From Cribrihabitans_A neustonicus (GTDB lineage: Bacteria; Pseudomonadota; Alphaproteobacteria; Rhodobacterales; Rhodobacteraceae): DNA of 64,000 nucleotides. Of the stretch, positions 25,713 to 33,908 are shown piece after piece. Position 1 is the first letter of the stretch. Each line of letters begins with the position of its first letter. Both the position numbers and the translations under genes were made by a program. The stretch is taken from contig NZ_JBMERQ010000005.1 of NCBI RefSeq assembly GCF_048820895.1, positions 124,001-188,000 of the forward strand, given 5' to 3'. Below the pieces are notes generated by a model. The model searched no databases. It was not told where the DNA came from and was given only the letters and a program-made list of their open reading frames with translations.

Positions 25713-25738
25713 CGGGCAGCCCCGCAGCAGGCTGCCCG
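25713..25738. terminator. Bidirectional hairpin between convergent genes
   Basis: Stem CGGGCAGCC / GGCTGCCCG with an eight-base loop lies between the flavoprotein stop and the LysR stop. There is no strong T-run. Confidence 0.5.
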
Positions 25739-25749
25739 TCCACCGGGGC

Positions 25750-26637
25750 CTAAAGCTGCATCTGCGCCGCGGCCGCGAGAAGCCACGCCTTGAAATGCTT
25801 CACCGACGGCGACACAGGCTTTTCCCGGAAGGAGGCGAAATAGGCCCAGGGGCAGTCGAGGTCGAAGGCGAACGGCTCCACCAGCCGGCCCTTTTGCAGG
25901 AAAGGCTGCACCAGCGACTTCGGCACCACGACACAGCCCAGACCGTTCACCGCCAGCTCCAGCGCCATGTTGGAGGAATTGGTGCGCATCCCGCCCTGCA
26001 GGTTCAGCCCCTCCAGCCCGAAATGCTCCGCGATCGTCTCCCAATAGACTGGCCGCCCCAGAATGTGGATCAGCCGGGCCCGGAACAGCTGCGCAGGAGC
26101 GGTGAGGGGGGCGCCCTCCACCAGGAAATCCGGCGCGCAGACCAGCGCCAGCTTCTCCTCCCACAGCTTGACGGCGCTGCCGTCGACGTCGTTTTGGTGG
26201 CTGATGGTTATCGACACATCTGAAACATTGGTGTCGACATCGGTCCAGATCGTGCTGTGCAGCGTCAATTCGATATCGGGATGCGCCTGGGTAAAGCCCT
26301 CGATTACCCCAATAAGCCACTTCTCGGCCAGGCTGACCGGGCAGGAGATCACCACCTCGCGCTTGTGGGTTTGCGCGACCAGCAGCCGTGTCGCGGCGTC
26401 GATCTCCTGCAGCGCGTGGCGGACCGACGGCAGATAGGCCTCGCCCACATCCGTCAGCGACAGAGAGCGCGGATGGCGGACGAAGAGCGGCCGGCCGATG
26501 AATTCTTCCAGGCTGCGCACGTGGTTTGAAACCGCCGACTGGGTGCAGTTCAACTCATCTGCCGCGGTGGTGAAGCTCAGATGCCGCGCCGCTGCCTCGA
26601 AGGAGCGCAGAAAGGTGAGATGGGGCAAGTTTTTCAT
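25750..26637 (-). CDS. LysR-family regulator, GcvA-like
   Basis: 295 residues. The N-terminus (NLPHLTFLRSFEAAARHLSFTTAADELNCTQSAVSNHVRSLEEFIG) is a LysR helix-turn-helix of the GcvA subgroup, followed by the effector domain. It is convergent with the dimethylglycine-dehydrogenase-like gene and divergent from the MmgE/PrpD gene, 197 bases away. The divergent gene and its downstream DpaL and M24 genes are the most natural target set; control of the glycine-type flavoprotein is an alternative suggested by the GcvA similarity. Confidence 0.88.
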   Translation of the reverse strand: MKNLPHLTFLRSFEAAARHLSFTTAADELNCTQSAVSNHVRSLEEFIGRPLFVRHPRSLSLTDVGEAYLPSVRHALQEIDAATRLLVAQTHKREVVISCPVSLAEKWLIGVIEGFTQAHPDIELTLHSTIWTDVDTNVSDVSITISHQNDVDGSAVKLWEEKLALVCAPDFLVEGAPLTAPAQLFRARLIHILGRPVYWETIAEHFGLEGLNLQGGMRTNSSNMALELAVNGLGCVVVPKSLVQPFLQKGRLVEPFAFDLDCPWAYFASFREKPVSPSVKHFKAWLLAAAAQMQL

Positions 26638-26834
26638 GGGTTTGTCCGCTCAGGCTCCAGCGGCAGTCTTCCACGGCCCGCGCAGAGGCGCAATTGCAAA
26701 GCAGTGTCCGGAACCACAGGCGGCCGCCGGCGGGGCGCGCGAAATTTCCGGCGTCTGAGACCCCGGTGAATTCATGCCTGCATCCCCTCTCCTGCCGCTA
26801 GCATGAGAGGTAACCTGTTCTGCCGGGGCCCGCC

Positions 26835-28187
26835 ATGACCGAGACTTTCAACCGTGTTGCCGACTTCATCCTCAAGCTTGCGCCCGGCGACCTTCCCGGC
26901 GGCACGCGGGAGGCGGCGGCGCTTATGTTCCTCGACACACTGGGTGTCGCCATCGGTGCCGCGCCGATGCAGGCAGGCCGCATTGCCCGTGGCACCGCCG
27001 CCGCGCTATACGGCAGCAGCAGCCCCTCCCACAGTGCCCGGATGCTGCTTGACGGGCGCCGGGTGAGCGTGGCGGGCGCCGCCTTTGCCGCCGCCGCCGC
27101 AACCGACAATCTGGACGCCCATGACGGCTATGCCCCCAGCAAGGGCCATATCGGCGTCGTGATCATCCCCGCCATCGCGGCTCTGGCGGAGACGGTCAGG
27201 GATCTCTCCGGCCCCGAAGCGCTCACCCTCACCACCATCGGCTACGAGATTGCAGGCCGCGCCGGGCTGGCGCTGCACGCGAACGTGAGCGACTACCACA
27301 CTTCCGGCGCCTGGAATGCGCTTGGTGTGGCGGCGGTTGCTGCCCGGATGCGGCGGCTGTCCCGCGCGCAGCTACGCGAGGCGCTGGGGATTGCCGAGTA
27401 TCACGGGCCGCGCAGCCAGATGATGCGCGAGATTGCCAATCCCACCATGCTGCACGACGGTTCCGCCTGGGGCGCCCTCGCGGGAATCTCGGCGGCGGTG
27501 CTGGCCGAAGGCGGCTTTACCGGCGCCCCTGCCATCACCGTCGAGGCCCCCGAAGCGGCGGCTCACTGGGATGACCTCGGCAAATTCTGGCAGGTGCAGC
27601 ATCAGTACGTGAAGCCCTATCCGATCTGCCGCTGGGCTCATGCCCCAATCGACGCCCTGCGCGGATTGATGCGGAAGCACCGCTTTGGCCCCGAACAAAT
27701 TGAAAACATCCATATCAGAACTTTCCGCGAAAGCGCTTGCCTGTATGCAGGCCTGCCCGAAACCACCAGCCAAGCGCAGTATTCACTGGCATTTGCTGTG
27801 GCGGTCATGGGTGTGCATGGGCGCATTGGCGTGGAGCATATCACCGGCGCGGGGCTTCACGATCCGCAGGCCGCCGCGCTGCACAGCCGCATCACCGTCT
27901 CCGAGGCACCCCGCCATTCCGCCCGTTTCCCGGCCTGCCGCGTAGCTGACGTGGAAGTCACGCTCACCAGCGGTGCGGTGCTGCGCTCGGGCGATGTGCA
28001 TGCCCGCGGCGGCCCGGAATCGCCGATGCCCCGCGACGAGATCACCGGCAAATTCATGGAATTTGCCGTACCCGTTGTCGGAGAGCCGCGCTCGGAGTTG
28101 ATCCGTGAGGCGGTGCTGGGCTTCACCCGGGAGGGCTCGCGCTTTTCGCAGCTGGCAGAGTTGTTGTACGCGGCACCCGGCGGCTGA
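26835..28187 (+). CDS. MmgE/PrpD-family protein
   Basis: 450 residues, the usual length for the MmgE/PrpD family, whose members include 2-methylcitrate dehydratase, cis-aconitate decarboxylase and iminodisuccinate epimerase. The helical N-terminal domain starts RVADFILKLAPGDLPGGTREAAALMFLDTLGVAIG. The family region DNLDAHDGYAPSKGHIGVVIIPA follows at about residue 95, and the later segment QHQYVKPYPICRWAHAPIDAL is also typical. It lies upstream of diaminopropionate ammonia-lyase and an M24 hydrolase on the same strand. That company points to an amino- or iminodicarboxylate rather than methylcitrate. The substrate is not determinable from sequence. Confidence 0.85.
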   Translation: MTETFNRVADFILKLAPGDLPGGTREAAALMFLDTLGVAIGAAPMQAGRIARGTAAALYGSSSPSHSARMLLDGRRVSVAGAAFAAAAATDNLDAHDGYAPSKGHIGVVIIPAIAALAETVRDLSGPEALTLTTIGYEIAGRAGLALHANVSDYHTSGAWNALGVAAVAARMRRLSRAQLREALGIAEYHGPRSQMMREIANPTMLHDGSAWGALAGISAAVLAEGGFTGAPAITVEAPEAAAHWDDLGKFWQVQHQYVKPYPICRWAHAPIDALRGLMRKHRFGPEQIENIHIRTFRESACLYAGLPETTSQAQYSLAFAVAVMGVHGRIGVEHITGAGLHDPQAAALHSRITVSEAPRHSARFPACRVADVEVTLTSGAVLRSGDVHARGGPESPMPRDEITGKFMEFAVPVVGEPRSELIREAVLGFTREGSRFSQLAELLYAAPGG

Positions 28188-28351
28188 CAGCGTTCGGATT
28201 TCAGACCGTTTGGCGTGAAACGCGAGGGATATTTTCGGGAAATTCCCGAGTTTTGACGCCAGTCGTTCCCGCAATCGCTTACCCTGGGCGTAGTAGTACT
28301 GGACACGGACCGCTTCGGCCCGCGTCCGAAACGCCTCAGACAGGAGAGACG

Positions 28352-29545
28352 ATGCCCCGCCTGCTTCCCGCCGCCCGCCCGGACCATTTCGCAGCCAGCC
28401 GCAGCCAGGGCGACGCCGCCTTCCGGGTGCTGAGCCCCGGCCACTTCGCAGATGCCTGGGCGGAGATCACCAGCTGGGAGGGCTACGCGCCGACGCCGAT
28501 GCTATCTTTGCCGGCCCTCGCGCAGACCGCGGGCGTGGGCGCGATCTATTACAAGGACGAGGGCCCGCGCTTTGGCCTCGGCAGCTTCAAGGCGCTTGGC
28601 GGGGCCTATGCCGCCCTGCGCGTTCTGCAGCGCGAGATTTCCAGGCGCCGCGGCCGGCCGGTGGCTTTGGAAGAGATTCGCGGCGGCCAATTGCGCGCCG
28701 ATTGCGCGGGCATCACGCTGGTCTCCGCCACCGATGGCAACCACGGCCGTTCGCTCGCCTGGGGCTGCCAGCGCTTCGGCGCGCCCTGCCGGATCTACAT
28801 CCATGCCGAGGTGAGCCAGGGCCGGGCGCGCGCGATGCGCGATCTCGGCGCCGAAGTGATCCGCATCGACGGCGACTACGACGCCTCCGTGCGGCTGGCT
28901 AAGGCAGAGGCGGAGGAGAACGGATGGTTCGTGGTCTCCGACACCTCCTGGCCCGGCTACAGCGCCCCGCCCCGTGACGTCATGGCGGGCTATGGGGTGA
29001 TGGTGCGGGAGGTCTGCGAAGCCCTGGATCAGCCGCCTACCCACGTGTTCCTGCAGGGCGGCGTCGGCGGGCTCGCCGCCGGGGTGGCCGCGGCGCTGCG
29101 CCAGCACTGGCCGGACCGCGCCCCCCGCGTTGTGATCGTGGAGCCGGACCGCGCTGCATGCCTGATCGAAAGCGCGCGCCGGGGCAGCGCGACCGCAGTG
29201 GAAATCGCCGAAGAGACCGTGATGGCGGGCCTGTCCTGCGGCGAGCCTTCCGGGCTGGCCTGGGAGATCCTGGCCGAGGAGGCCTCGGACTTTCTCACGA
29301 TTCCCGACACCCTGGTCGCCCCGTCCGTGCGCCTGATGGCGCGGCCCTTGGGGGATGATCCGGCAGTGGAGGCGGGTGAGAGCGCGATTGCGGGGCTTGC
29401 CGGGCTGCTGGCAGCGCGGCAGCACGCGGATCTTTCGGCAGCGCTGGGTTTGGATGCAGGTGCGCGGGTGCTGCTGATCGGCTCCGAAGGGGTGACCGAC
29501 GCGGAGATCTTTGCCCGCATCATGGAGGGCAAGGATGCCGCCTGA
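28352..29545 (+). CDS. dpaL: Diaminopropionate ammonia-lyase
   Basis: 397 residues. The pyridoxal lysine is about residue 80 in the DpaL signature DEGPRFGLGSFKALGGAYA; VSATDGNHGRSLAWGCQRFG and FLQGGVGGLAAGVAA follow. The family converts 2,3-diaminopropionate to pyruvate and two ammonia. The start at 28352 follows CAGGAGAG; the longer in-frame version lacks a ribosome site. Its stop lies 11 bases inside the M24 gene, so the two are co-translated. The 164-base gap from the MmgE/PrpD gene has the short palindrome CGGGAA-A-TTCCCG at 28236-28248. Confidence 0.9.
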   Translation: MPRLLPAARPDHFAASRSQGDAAFRVLSPGHFADAWAEITSWEGYAPTPMLSLPALAQTAGVGAIYYKDEGPRFGLGSFKALGGAYAALRVLQREISRRRGRPVALEEIRGGQLRADCAGITLVSATDGNHGRSLAWGCQRFGAPCRIYIHAEVSQGRARAMRDLGAEVIRIDGDYDASVRLAKAEAEENGWFVVSDTSWPGYSAPPRDVMAGYGVMVREVCEALDQPPTHVFLQGGVGGLAAGVAAALRQHWPDRAPRVVIVEPDRAACLIESARRGSATAVEIAEETVMAGLSCGEPSGLAWEILAEEASDFLTIPDTLVAPSVRLMARPLGDDPAVEAGESAIAGLAGLLAARQHADLSAALGLDAGARVLLIGSEGVTDAEIFARIMEGKDAA

Positions 29546-30707
29546 ACCCCCTGCCCGCGGCTTTGCCGAAAGCGAATACGCGGCCCGCACCCGCAAGGCG
29601 CAAGCGCTGATGGCGCAGCAGGATCTCGCGGGGCTCCTCCTGATGAGCGAGCCGGAGGTGCGTTATTTCACCGGCTTTCACACGCTGTTCTGGCAAAGCC
29701 CGACCCGGCCGTGGTTCGTTTTCCTCCCGCCTGAGGGCAAGCCCGTCGCGGTGATCCCGGAGATTGGCGCTGAACTGATGCGGCAGACCTGGGTGGAGGA
29801 CATCCGCACGTGGAGCGCGCCAGCGCCGGAGGACGACGGGCTGAGCCTGCTAAGCGAGCTGCTGGCGCCGCTGGCGCGGGCGGGCTCGCGCCTGGGCATC
29901 CTGAAGGGGCACGAGACTACGCTGCGGATGCCGCTCGGCGACTGGGAGCGGCTGCGCGCCCGCCTGCCGGGGCTGCAGCTGGCGGATGCCACCCGGCTGG
30001 TGCAGCGGCTCCGCATGGTGAAATCGCCTGCCGAGATCGCAAAGCTTTCCCATATCTGCCGGATCGGCTCGGAGACTTTTGCCCGGGTGCCCGAGTTCGC
30101 CGCCGAGGGCCAGCCGCTGGAGGAGACCTTCCGCGCCTTCCGCCGGGCGGCGCTGGCCCTGGGCGCGGACGACGTGCCCTATCTGGTCGGCGGCGCCGGG
30201 CCGGGCGGCTATGGCGGGGTGATCGCACCACCCTCGCGCCGCCCGCTGCAGCAGGGCGACGTTCTGATGTTCGACACCGGTGCCGCGTGGGACGGCTACC
30301 TCTGCGATTTCGACCGCAACTTCGCCATCGGCCGCGCGGATGACGCCGCCTGCCGTGCCTATGATGTGCTGTGGCGCGCGACCGAAGCGGGGCTGGCCGC
30401 GGCGCGGCCGGGGCAAAGCTGCGCCGGGCTTTTTCATGCAATGCAAGCGGTTATTTCCGAAGGTCACGGTGATGGCGGCGGCATCGGGCGGCTCGGGCAC
30501 GGGCTGGGCATGCAACTTACCGAGCAGCCCTCGCTGGCGCCTTTCGACGACACCATCCTGCAGGAGAACATGGTGCTGACGCTGGAACCCTCGCTGGGCT
30601 TTGGCGAGGGACACGTGATGGCGCATGAGGAGAATATCGTAATCCGGGCCGACGGCGCGGAGCTTCTGAGCCGCCGCGCGCCGCCGGAGCTGCCGGTGAT
30701 CGGGTAG
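29535..30707 (+). CDS. M24-family hydrolase (Xaa-Pro aminopeptidase/creatinase-like)
   Basis: 390 residues. The N-terminal creatinase domain includes LLMSEPEVRYFTGFHTLFWQSPTRPW. The C-terminal M24 domain has metal-ligand-type segments: MFDTGAAWDGYLCDFDRNFAIG with aspartates, GRLGHGLGMQLTEQPS with a histidine, MVLTLEPSLGF and AHEENIVI with glutamates. It starts inside the dpaL stop region (11-base overlap). Metal residues look more complete than in the ectoine-hydrolase-like paralogue in this window. It may be a dipeptidase or a hydrolase that releases a diamino acid for DpaL; the latter is inference from coupling. Confidence 0.85.
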   Translation: MPPEPPARGFAESEYAARTRKAQALMAQQDLAGLLLMSEPEVRYFTGFHTLFWQSPTRPWFVFLPPEGKPVAVIPEIGAELMRQTWVEDIRTWSAPAPEDDGLSLLSELLAPLARAGSRLGILKGHETTLRMPLGDWERLRARLPGLQLADATRLVQRLRMVKSPAEIAKLSHICRIGSETFARVPEFAAEGQPLEETFRAFRRAALALGADDVPYLVGGAGPGGYGGVIAPPSRRPLQQGDVLMFDTGAAWDGYLCDFDRNFAIGRADDAACRAYDVLWRATEAGLAAARPGQSCAGLFHAMQAVISEGHGDGGGIGRLGHGLGMQLTEQPSLAPFDDTILQENMVLTLEPSLGFGEGHVMAHEENIVIRADGAELLSRRAPPELPVIG

Positions 30708-30778
30708 AGACTTCCGCGCAAAGGGCCAGCGCCGCAGCCGCGCCGGGATTTCGGTGCAACTTTGCGATGCGGCGGGAG

Positions 30779-31099
30779 CTAAAGGTCGGCGCCGCGCTTC
30801 TCCATCATAAGCCGCAGCCGGGCGCGGGTTTCCTCGGCCTTGCGCTTGCGGAGCCGCTCCCGCGCGACGTTCATCTTGATCATCGCCACGGCCAGGCGCT
30901 GCAGCGCGCGGTCGCGCCGGTCATAGAGGCTGCGGATGCGGGAGCCGGGGTTGCCGATGCTCCAATAGCCGCGGCCGCGGATGCCGGGTACTAGCACTTC
31001 TGCTGCCCTGAGCCCGGCCCGCCATTCGGAATCGGCTTCCTGGTAAATGGCGCTGGCCCGTATCAGCATGGTGCGGCGCTTGCGAAGGTAGGGATGCAT
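30779..31099 (-). CDS. DUF6477-type protein
   Basis: 106 residues, strongly basic and helical (MHPYLRKRRTMLIRASAIYQ, then RDRALQRLAVAMIKMNVARE and RLRKRKAEETRARLRLMMEK). It matches a small family that, from general knowledge, is largely confined to Rhodobacteraceae. The start at 31099 has GGAGG upstream. No function is known. It lies 148 bases downstream of minE on the same strand, too far for clear coupling. Confidence 0.75.
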   Translation of the reverse strand: MHPYLRKRRTMLIRASAIYQEADSEWRAGLRAAEVLVPGIRGRGYWSIGNPGSRIRSLYDRRDRALQRLAVAMIKMNVARERLRKRKAEETRARLRLMMEKRGADL

Positions 31100-31247
31100 G
31101 GTGGTGCCTCCGGAACTGCTGAGCCCCGCGCGGGACTCATGCTCCAAAGGTAGCGCCCGCCCCGCCCGCCGGTCAACGGCGGCTGGCGCGGCGCTTCGGC
31201 AGCGGCAATCCGCCGCCGCAACCCGGAAGGATCGCCGCGGGGGTGCC

Positions 31248-31505
31248 TCAGCGCCCGCCCGGCAGCTCGATATTGATCTCCAGGCTCGACAGGTCGTCGC
31301 GCCGCTCCATCCGGATGTCCACGGCGTCCTTGTCGATTTCCATGTGGCGCCGGATCACTTCCAGGATGTCGCGCTGCAGCTGCGGCAGGCAGTCCCGGCT
31401 GGCGTTGCCGTTGCGCTCATGCGCGAGCAGGATCTGCAGCCGCTCCTTGGCGGTGTTTGCCGACTTGGCCTTCCGCGGTTTCAGAGAAAAGCCGAACATC
31501 TTCAT
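31248..31505 (-). CDS. minE: Cell division topological specificity factor MinE
   Basis: 85 residues, the family's usual size. The N-terminal FGFSLKPRKAKSANTAKERLQILLAHER is the membrane- and MinD-binding part, with the conserved AKERLQ helix. The remainder (LPQLQRDILEVIRRHMEIDKDAVDI) is the dimerising topological domain. The start overlaps the minD stop by four bases (ATGA). MinE stimulates MinD ATPase activity and drives pole-to-pole oscillation. Confidence 0.93.
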   Translation of the reverse strand: MKMFGFSLKPRKAKSANTAKERLQILLAHERNGNASRDCLPQLQRDILEVIRRHMEIDKDAVDIRMERRDDLSSLEINIELPGGR

Positions 31506-32353
31506 GCCGTCCGCCCGAACAGGCGCTGCAGGAAGCCCGGCCGCCGGTGCGCGCCGACGCGGATTTCGATTTCCTCGCCAGTGAGCCGGGCAACCGCGTC
31601 GTCGTAGGCCGAGGCCGCGTCCGAGGGCTGCTCGTCCAGCACCACCGGCACCCCCATGTTGGAAGCGCGCAGGATCGCGGTGCTTTCGGGGATGATGCCG
31701 AGCAGCGGCACCGCCAGGATCTCCAGCACGTCCTCGACCGTCATCATCTCGCCGCGCTCGATGCGGGACTGGTCGTGGCGGGTGAGCAGCACCTGGGCCT
31801 TGACCGGGGCCTGGCCCTCGCTTTCGGCACGCTGGGTCTTGCTGTTCAGCAAACCCAGCACCCGGTCGCTGTCGCGCACCGATGAGACCTCGGGGTTGGT
31901 CACCACGACTGCCTCGTCGGCGTAATACATCGCCAGATGGGCGCCGCGCTCGATGCCGGCGGGGCTGTCACAGATGATGTAGTCGAACTCCTCGCGCAGC
32001 TCGTCCAGCACCTGCTTCACGCCTTCCTTGGTCAGCGCGTCCTTGTCGCGGGTCTGCGAGGTCGGCAGCACCGACAGGTTGTCGAGCCGCTTGTCCTTGA
32101 TCAGCGCCTGCTTCAGCTTGGCGTCGCCCTGGATCACGTTGATGAAGTCGAACACCACGCGGCGCTCGCAGCCCATGATCATGTCCAGGTTGCGCAGGCC
32201 GACGTCGAAGTCGATCACAACCGTCTTGTGGCCGCGTTTGGCAAGTCCGGCGCTGATCGCCGCGGCCGAGGTCGTCTTGCCGACGCCGCCCTTGCCCGAG
32301 GTTACAACGATGATCTTGCCCAATGGCCGCTCCTGTTTCATTTGCCCCGTCAT
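31502..32353 (-). CDS. minD: Septum site-determining ATPase MinD
   Basis: 283 residues. The deviant Walker A motif GKGGVGKTT is at residues 20-28, DFDVGLRNLDMIMG is the Walker A' region, and ICDSPAGIERGA is the Walker B/switch. The C-terminal RPGFLQRLFGRTA is the amphipathic membrane-targeting helix. The start at 32353 overlaps the minC stop (ATGA) and is preferred to the internal Met at residue 5 for that reason. MinD recruits MinC to the membrane to block septa at the poles. Confidence 0.93.
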   Translation of the reverse strand: MTGQMKQERPLGKIIVVTSGKGGVGKTTSAAAISAGLAKRGHKTVVIDFDVGLRNLDMIMGCERRVVFDFINVIQGDAKLKQALIKDKRLDNLSVLPTSQTRDKDALTKEGVKQVLDELREEFDYIICDSPAGIERGAHLAMYYADEAVVVTNPEVSSVRDSDRVLGLLNSKTQRAESEGQAPVKAQVLLTRHDQSRIERGEMMTVEDVLEILAVPLLGIIPESTAILRASNMGVPVVLDEQPSDAASAYDDAVARLTGEEIEIRVGAHRRPGFLQRLFGRTA

Positions 32354-33084
32354 CCCAGTGTCTCCACACACAGCCGGCCGTCTTCCAGATATGCCTGCAC
32401 AGCGCGGCCGCGGATTTCCGCGCCCAGATGCTCGCTGGTCCGGTAGAGGCCGGCAACCGCCAGCAGTTCGGCATCAAGATTCTGGCAGAAGATGCGCGCC
32501 GACTCGTCGCCGTGCGCGCCTGCCATCGCCCGGCCGCGCAGGCGGCCATACACGTGGATGCTGCCACGCGCAATCAGCTCCGCGCCGGAGCTCACCGGGC
32601 CGATCACGGTAAGATCGCCGCCCTCGGCAATCACCGTCTGCCCCGAGCGCACCGGCGCGGTGATCAGCTTGTTCTGCGGCGGCTGCAATTTCTTCGGCAG
32701 CTGCGGCTTTTCCCGTCCCGAAGGCAGCGGGCTATCCTTGCCGCCAGAAACGGTGATGAGCCCGGCCGCCTGCGCCGCTTCGGTCTGCTCGCTGGTGGCA
32801 TTCTGCACCCCGAAGACCGACAGGTTGCGCGCGCGCAGGTGGCTGGTCAGTTCAGCGAGATCCGACCCGCCGGTCAGCCCGGCGGTATGTTCGAGATCAA
32901 GAACCATCGGCGCGTTGGCATAGAAATGCGGCAGCTTTTGCAGTTGCTGGTCCAGCGATGCAAAAAACGCATCGTCCTGCGGGCCGTCCGCCAGACGCAA
33001 TGCGATTGCCGTCAGAAACCGTCCGCGGATCTGGAACCTGGCGGCCGTGGCTTCGGCGCCGTTTTTGCTGTCCTGGTCCGGCAT
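32350..33084 (-). CDS. minC: Septum site-determining protein MinC
   Basis: 244 residues. The N-terminal domain (about 10-110, including RFLTAIALRLADGPQDDAFFASLDQQLQKL) and the C-terminal beta-helix (GSIHVYGRLRGRAMAGAHGDESARIFCQNLDAELLAVAGLYR, cited in part) are both present. A proline/lysine-rich linker joins them. MinC inhibits FtsZ polymerisation. It is the first gene of a compact minC-minD-minE operon with ATGA overlaps at both junctions. Confidence 0.92.
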   Translation of the reverse strand: MPDQDSKNGAEATAARFQIRGRFLTAIALRLADGPQDDAFFASLDQQLQKLPHFYANAPMVLDLEHTAGLTGGSDLAELTSHLRARNLSVFGVQNATSEQTEAAQAAGLITVSGGKDSPLPSGREKPQLPKKLQPPQNKLITAPVRSGQTVIAEGGDLTVIGPVSSGAELIARGSIHVYGRLRGRAMAGAHGDESARIFCQNLDAELLAVAGLYRTSEHLGAEIRGRAVQAYLEDGRLCVETLG

Positions 33085-33353
33085 AGGTGCCAGATGCTCC
33101 TGCTCGTCGTTTGCCGCGGCGTTTCCCGCGCTTTTTCTCCTCCCTAGAGCCTATTGGCAGCGAGGTCCAGAGCGGCTGCCGCTACGGCAGCGGATCGGCG
33201 GGGATACGCCGCTGCAGAATCAGGCCGCCGCGGCGCCGGAGGGGCCGGCAGATGGCAGAAACGGGTTGCGGATCATTTAAAAACAGCAGACCGTTGGCCG
33301 GTTCGGCCTATATTCTTTTGACACGTGCACTCTTCCCGGAAGGTAACCTCTGA

Positions 33354-33908
33354 ATGACACTGCGAACGGCGCTGCGCTGCGGCACCAAAGGCGAGCACGA
33401 GGCGCTGGACCGGCTGGTATCGCGCTGGGACCTGAGCAGCCGGGGCGGCTACCGGAATTTTCTGCGCATGCAGGCGGCGGCACTGCTGCCCCTGGAGGCC
33501 TGGCTGGAGGACCGCGGCGCGGCGGCGCTGCCGCCCGATTGGCCCGCGCGGCGGCGCTCGCAGGCGCTGCGCGCCGATCTTGCCGCGCTGGCGCTGCCCG
33601 AACCCGATCCCGCCGCCTTCGCGATCGCGCCCTGCCGCGGCACAGTGGCCGGGGTGCTCTATGTGCTGGAAGGTTCGCGGCTTGGCGGACGGCTTTTGCA
33701 CCGTATGGTTGAAACTGCGCCGGAAAGCATGCCAAAGTCATTTCTTGAGCACGGTAACGGCCAGCCGCTTTGGCAAGGGTTCCTCAGCTGGCTGGAGGCG
33801 CAGAACCTTCCCGGCGAAGAGCATCCGAAAGCCATCTCTGCGGCGCGCAGCGTGTTCAGCCTCTACCAGGCTAAGGCCGCCTCCCTGCTCAAGGAGCCAT
33901 CGCTATGA
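33354..33908 (+). CDS. bphO: Bacterial heme oxygenase BphO
   Basis: 184 residues. LRCGTKGEHEALDRLVSRWDLSS near residue 10 carries the candidate proximal histidine (GEHEALD), and GVLYVLEGSRLGGRLLHRMV is the distal-helix region with conserved glycines. The product opens heme to biliverdin, the chromophore of the phytochrome encoded next. The start has GGAAGG upstream; the stop overlaps the phytochrome start by four bases (ATGA), so chromophore and apoprotein are made together. Confidence 0.9.
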   Translation: MTLRTALRCGTKGEHEALDRLVSRWDLSSRGGYRNFLRMQAAALLPLEAWLEDRGAAALPPDWPARRRSQALRADLAALALPEPDPAAFAIAPCRGTVAGVLYVLEGSRLGGRLLHRMVETAPESMPKSFLEHGNGQPLWQGFLSWLEAQNLPGEEHPKAISAARSVFSLYQAKAASLLKEPSL

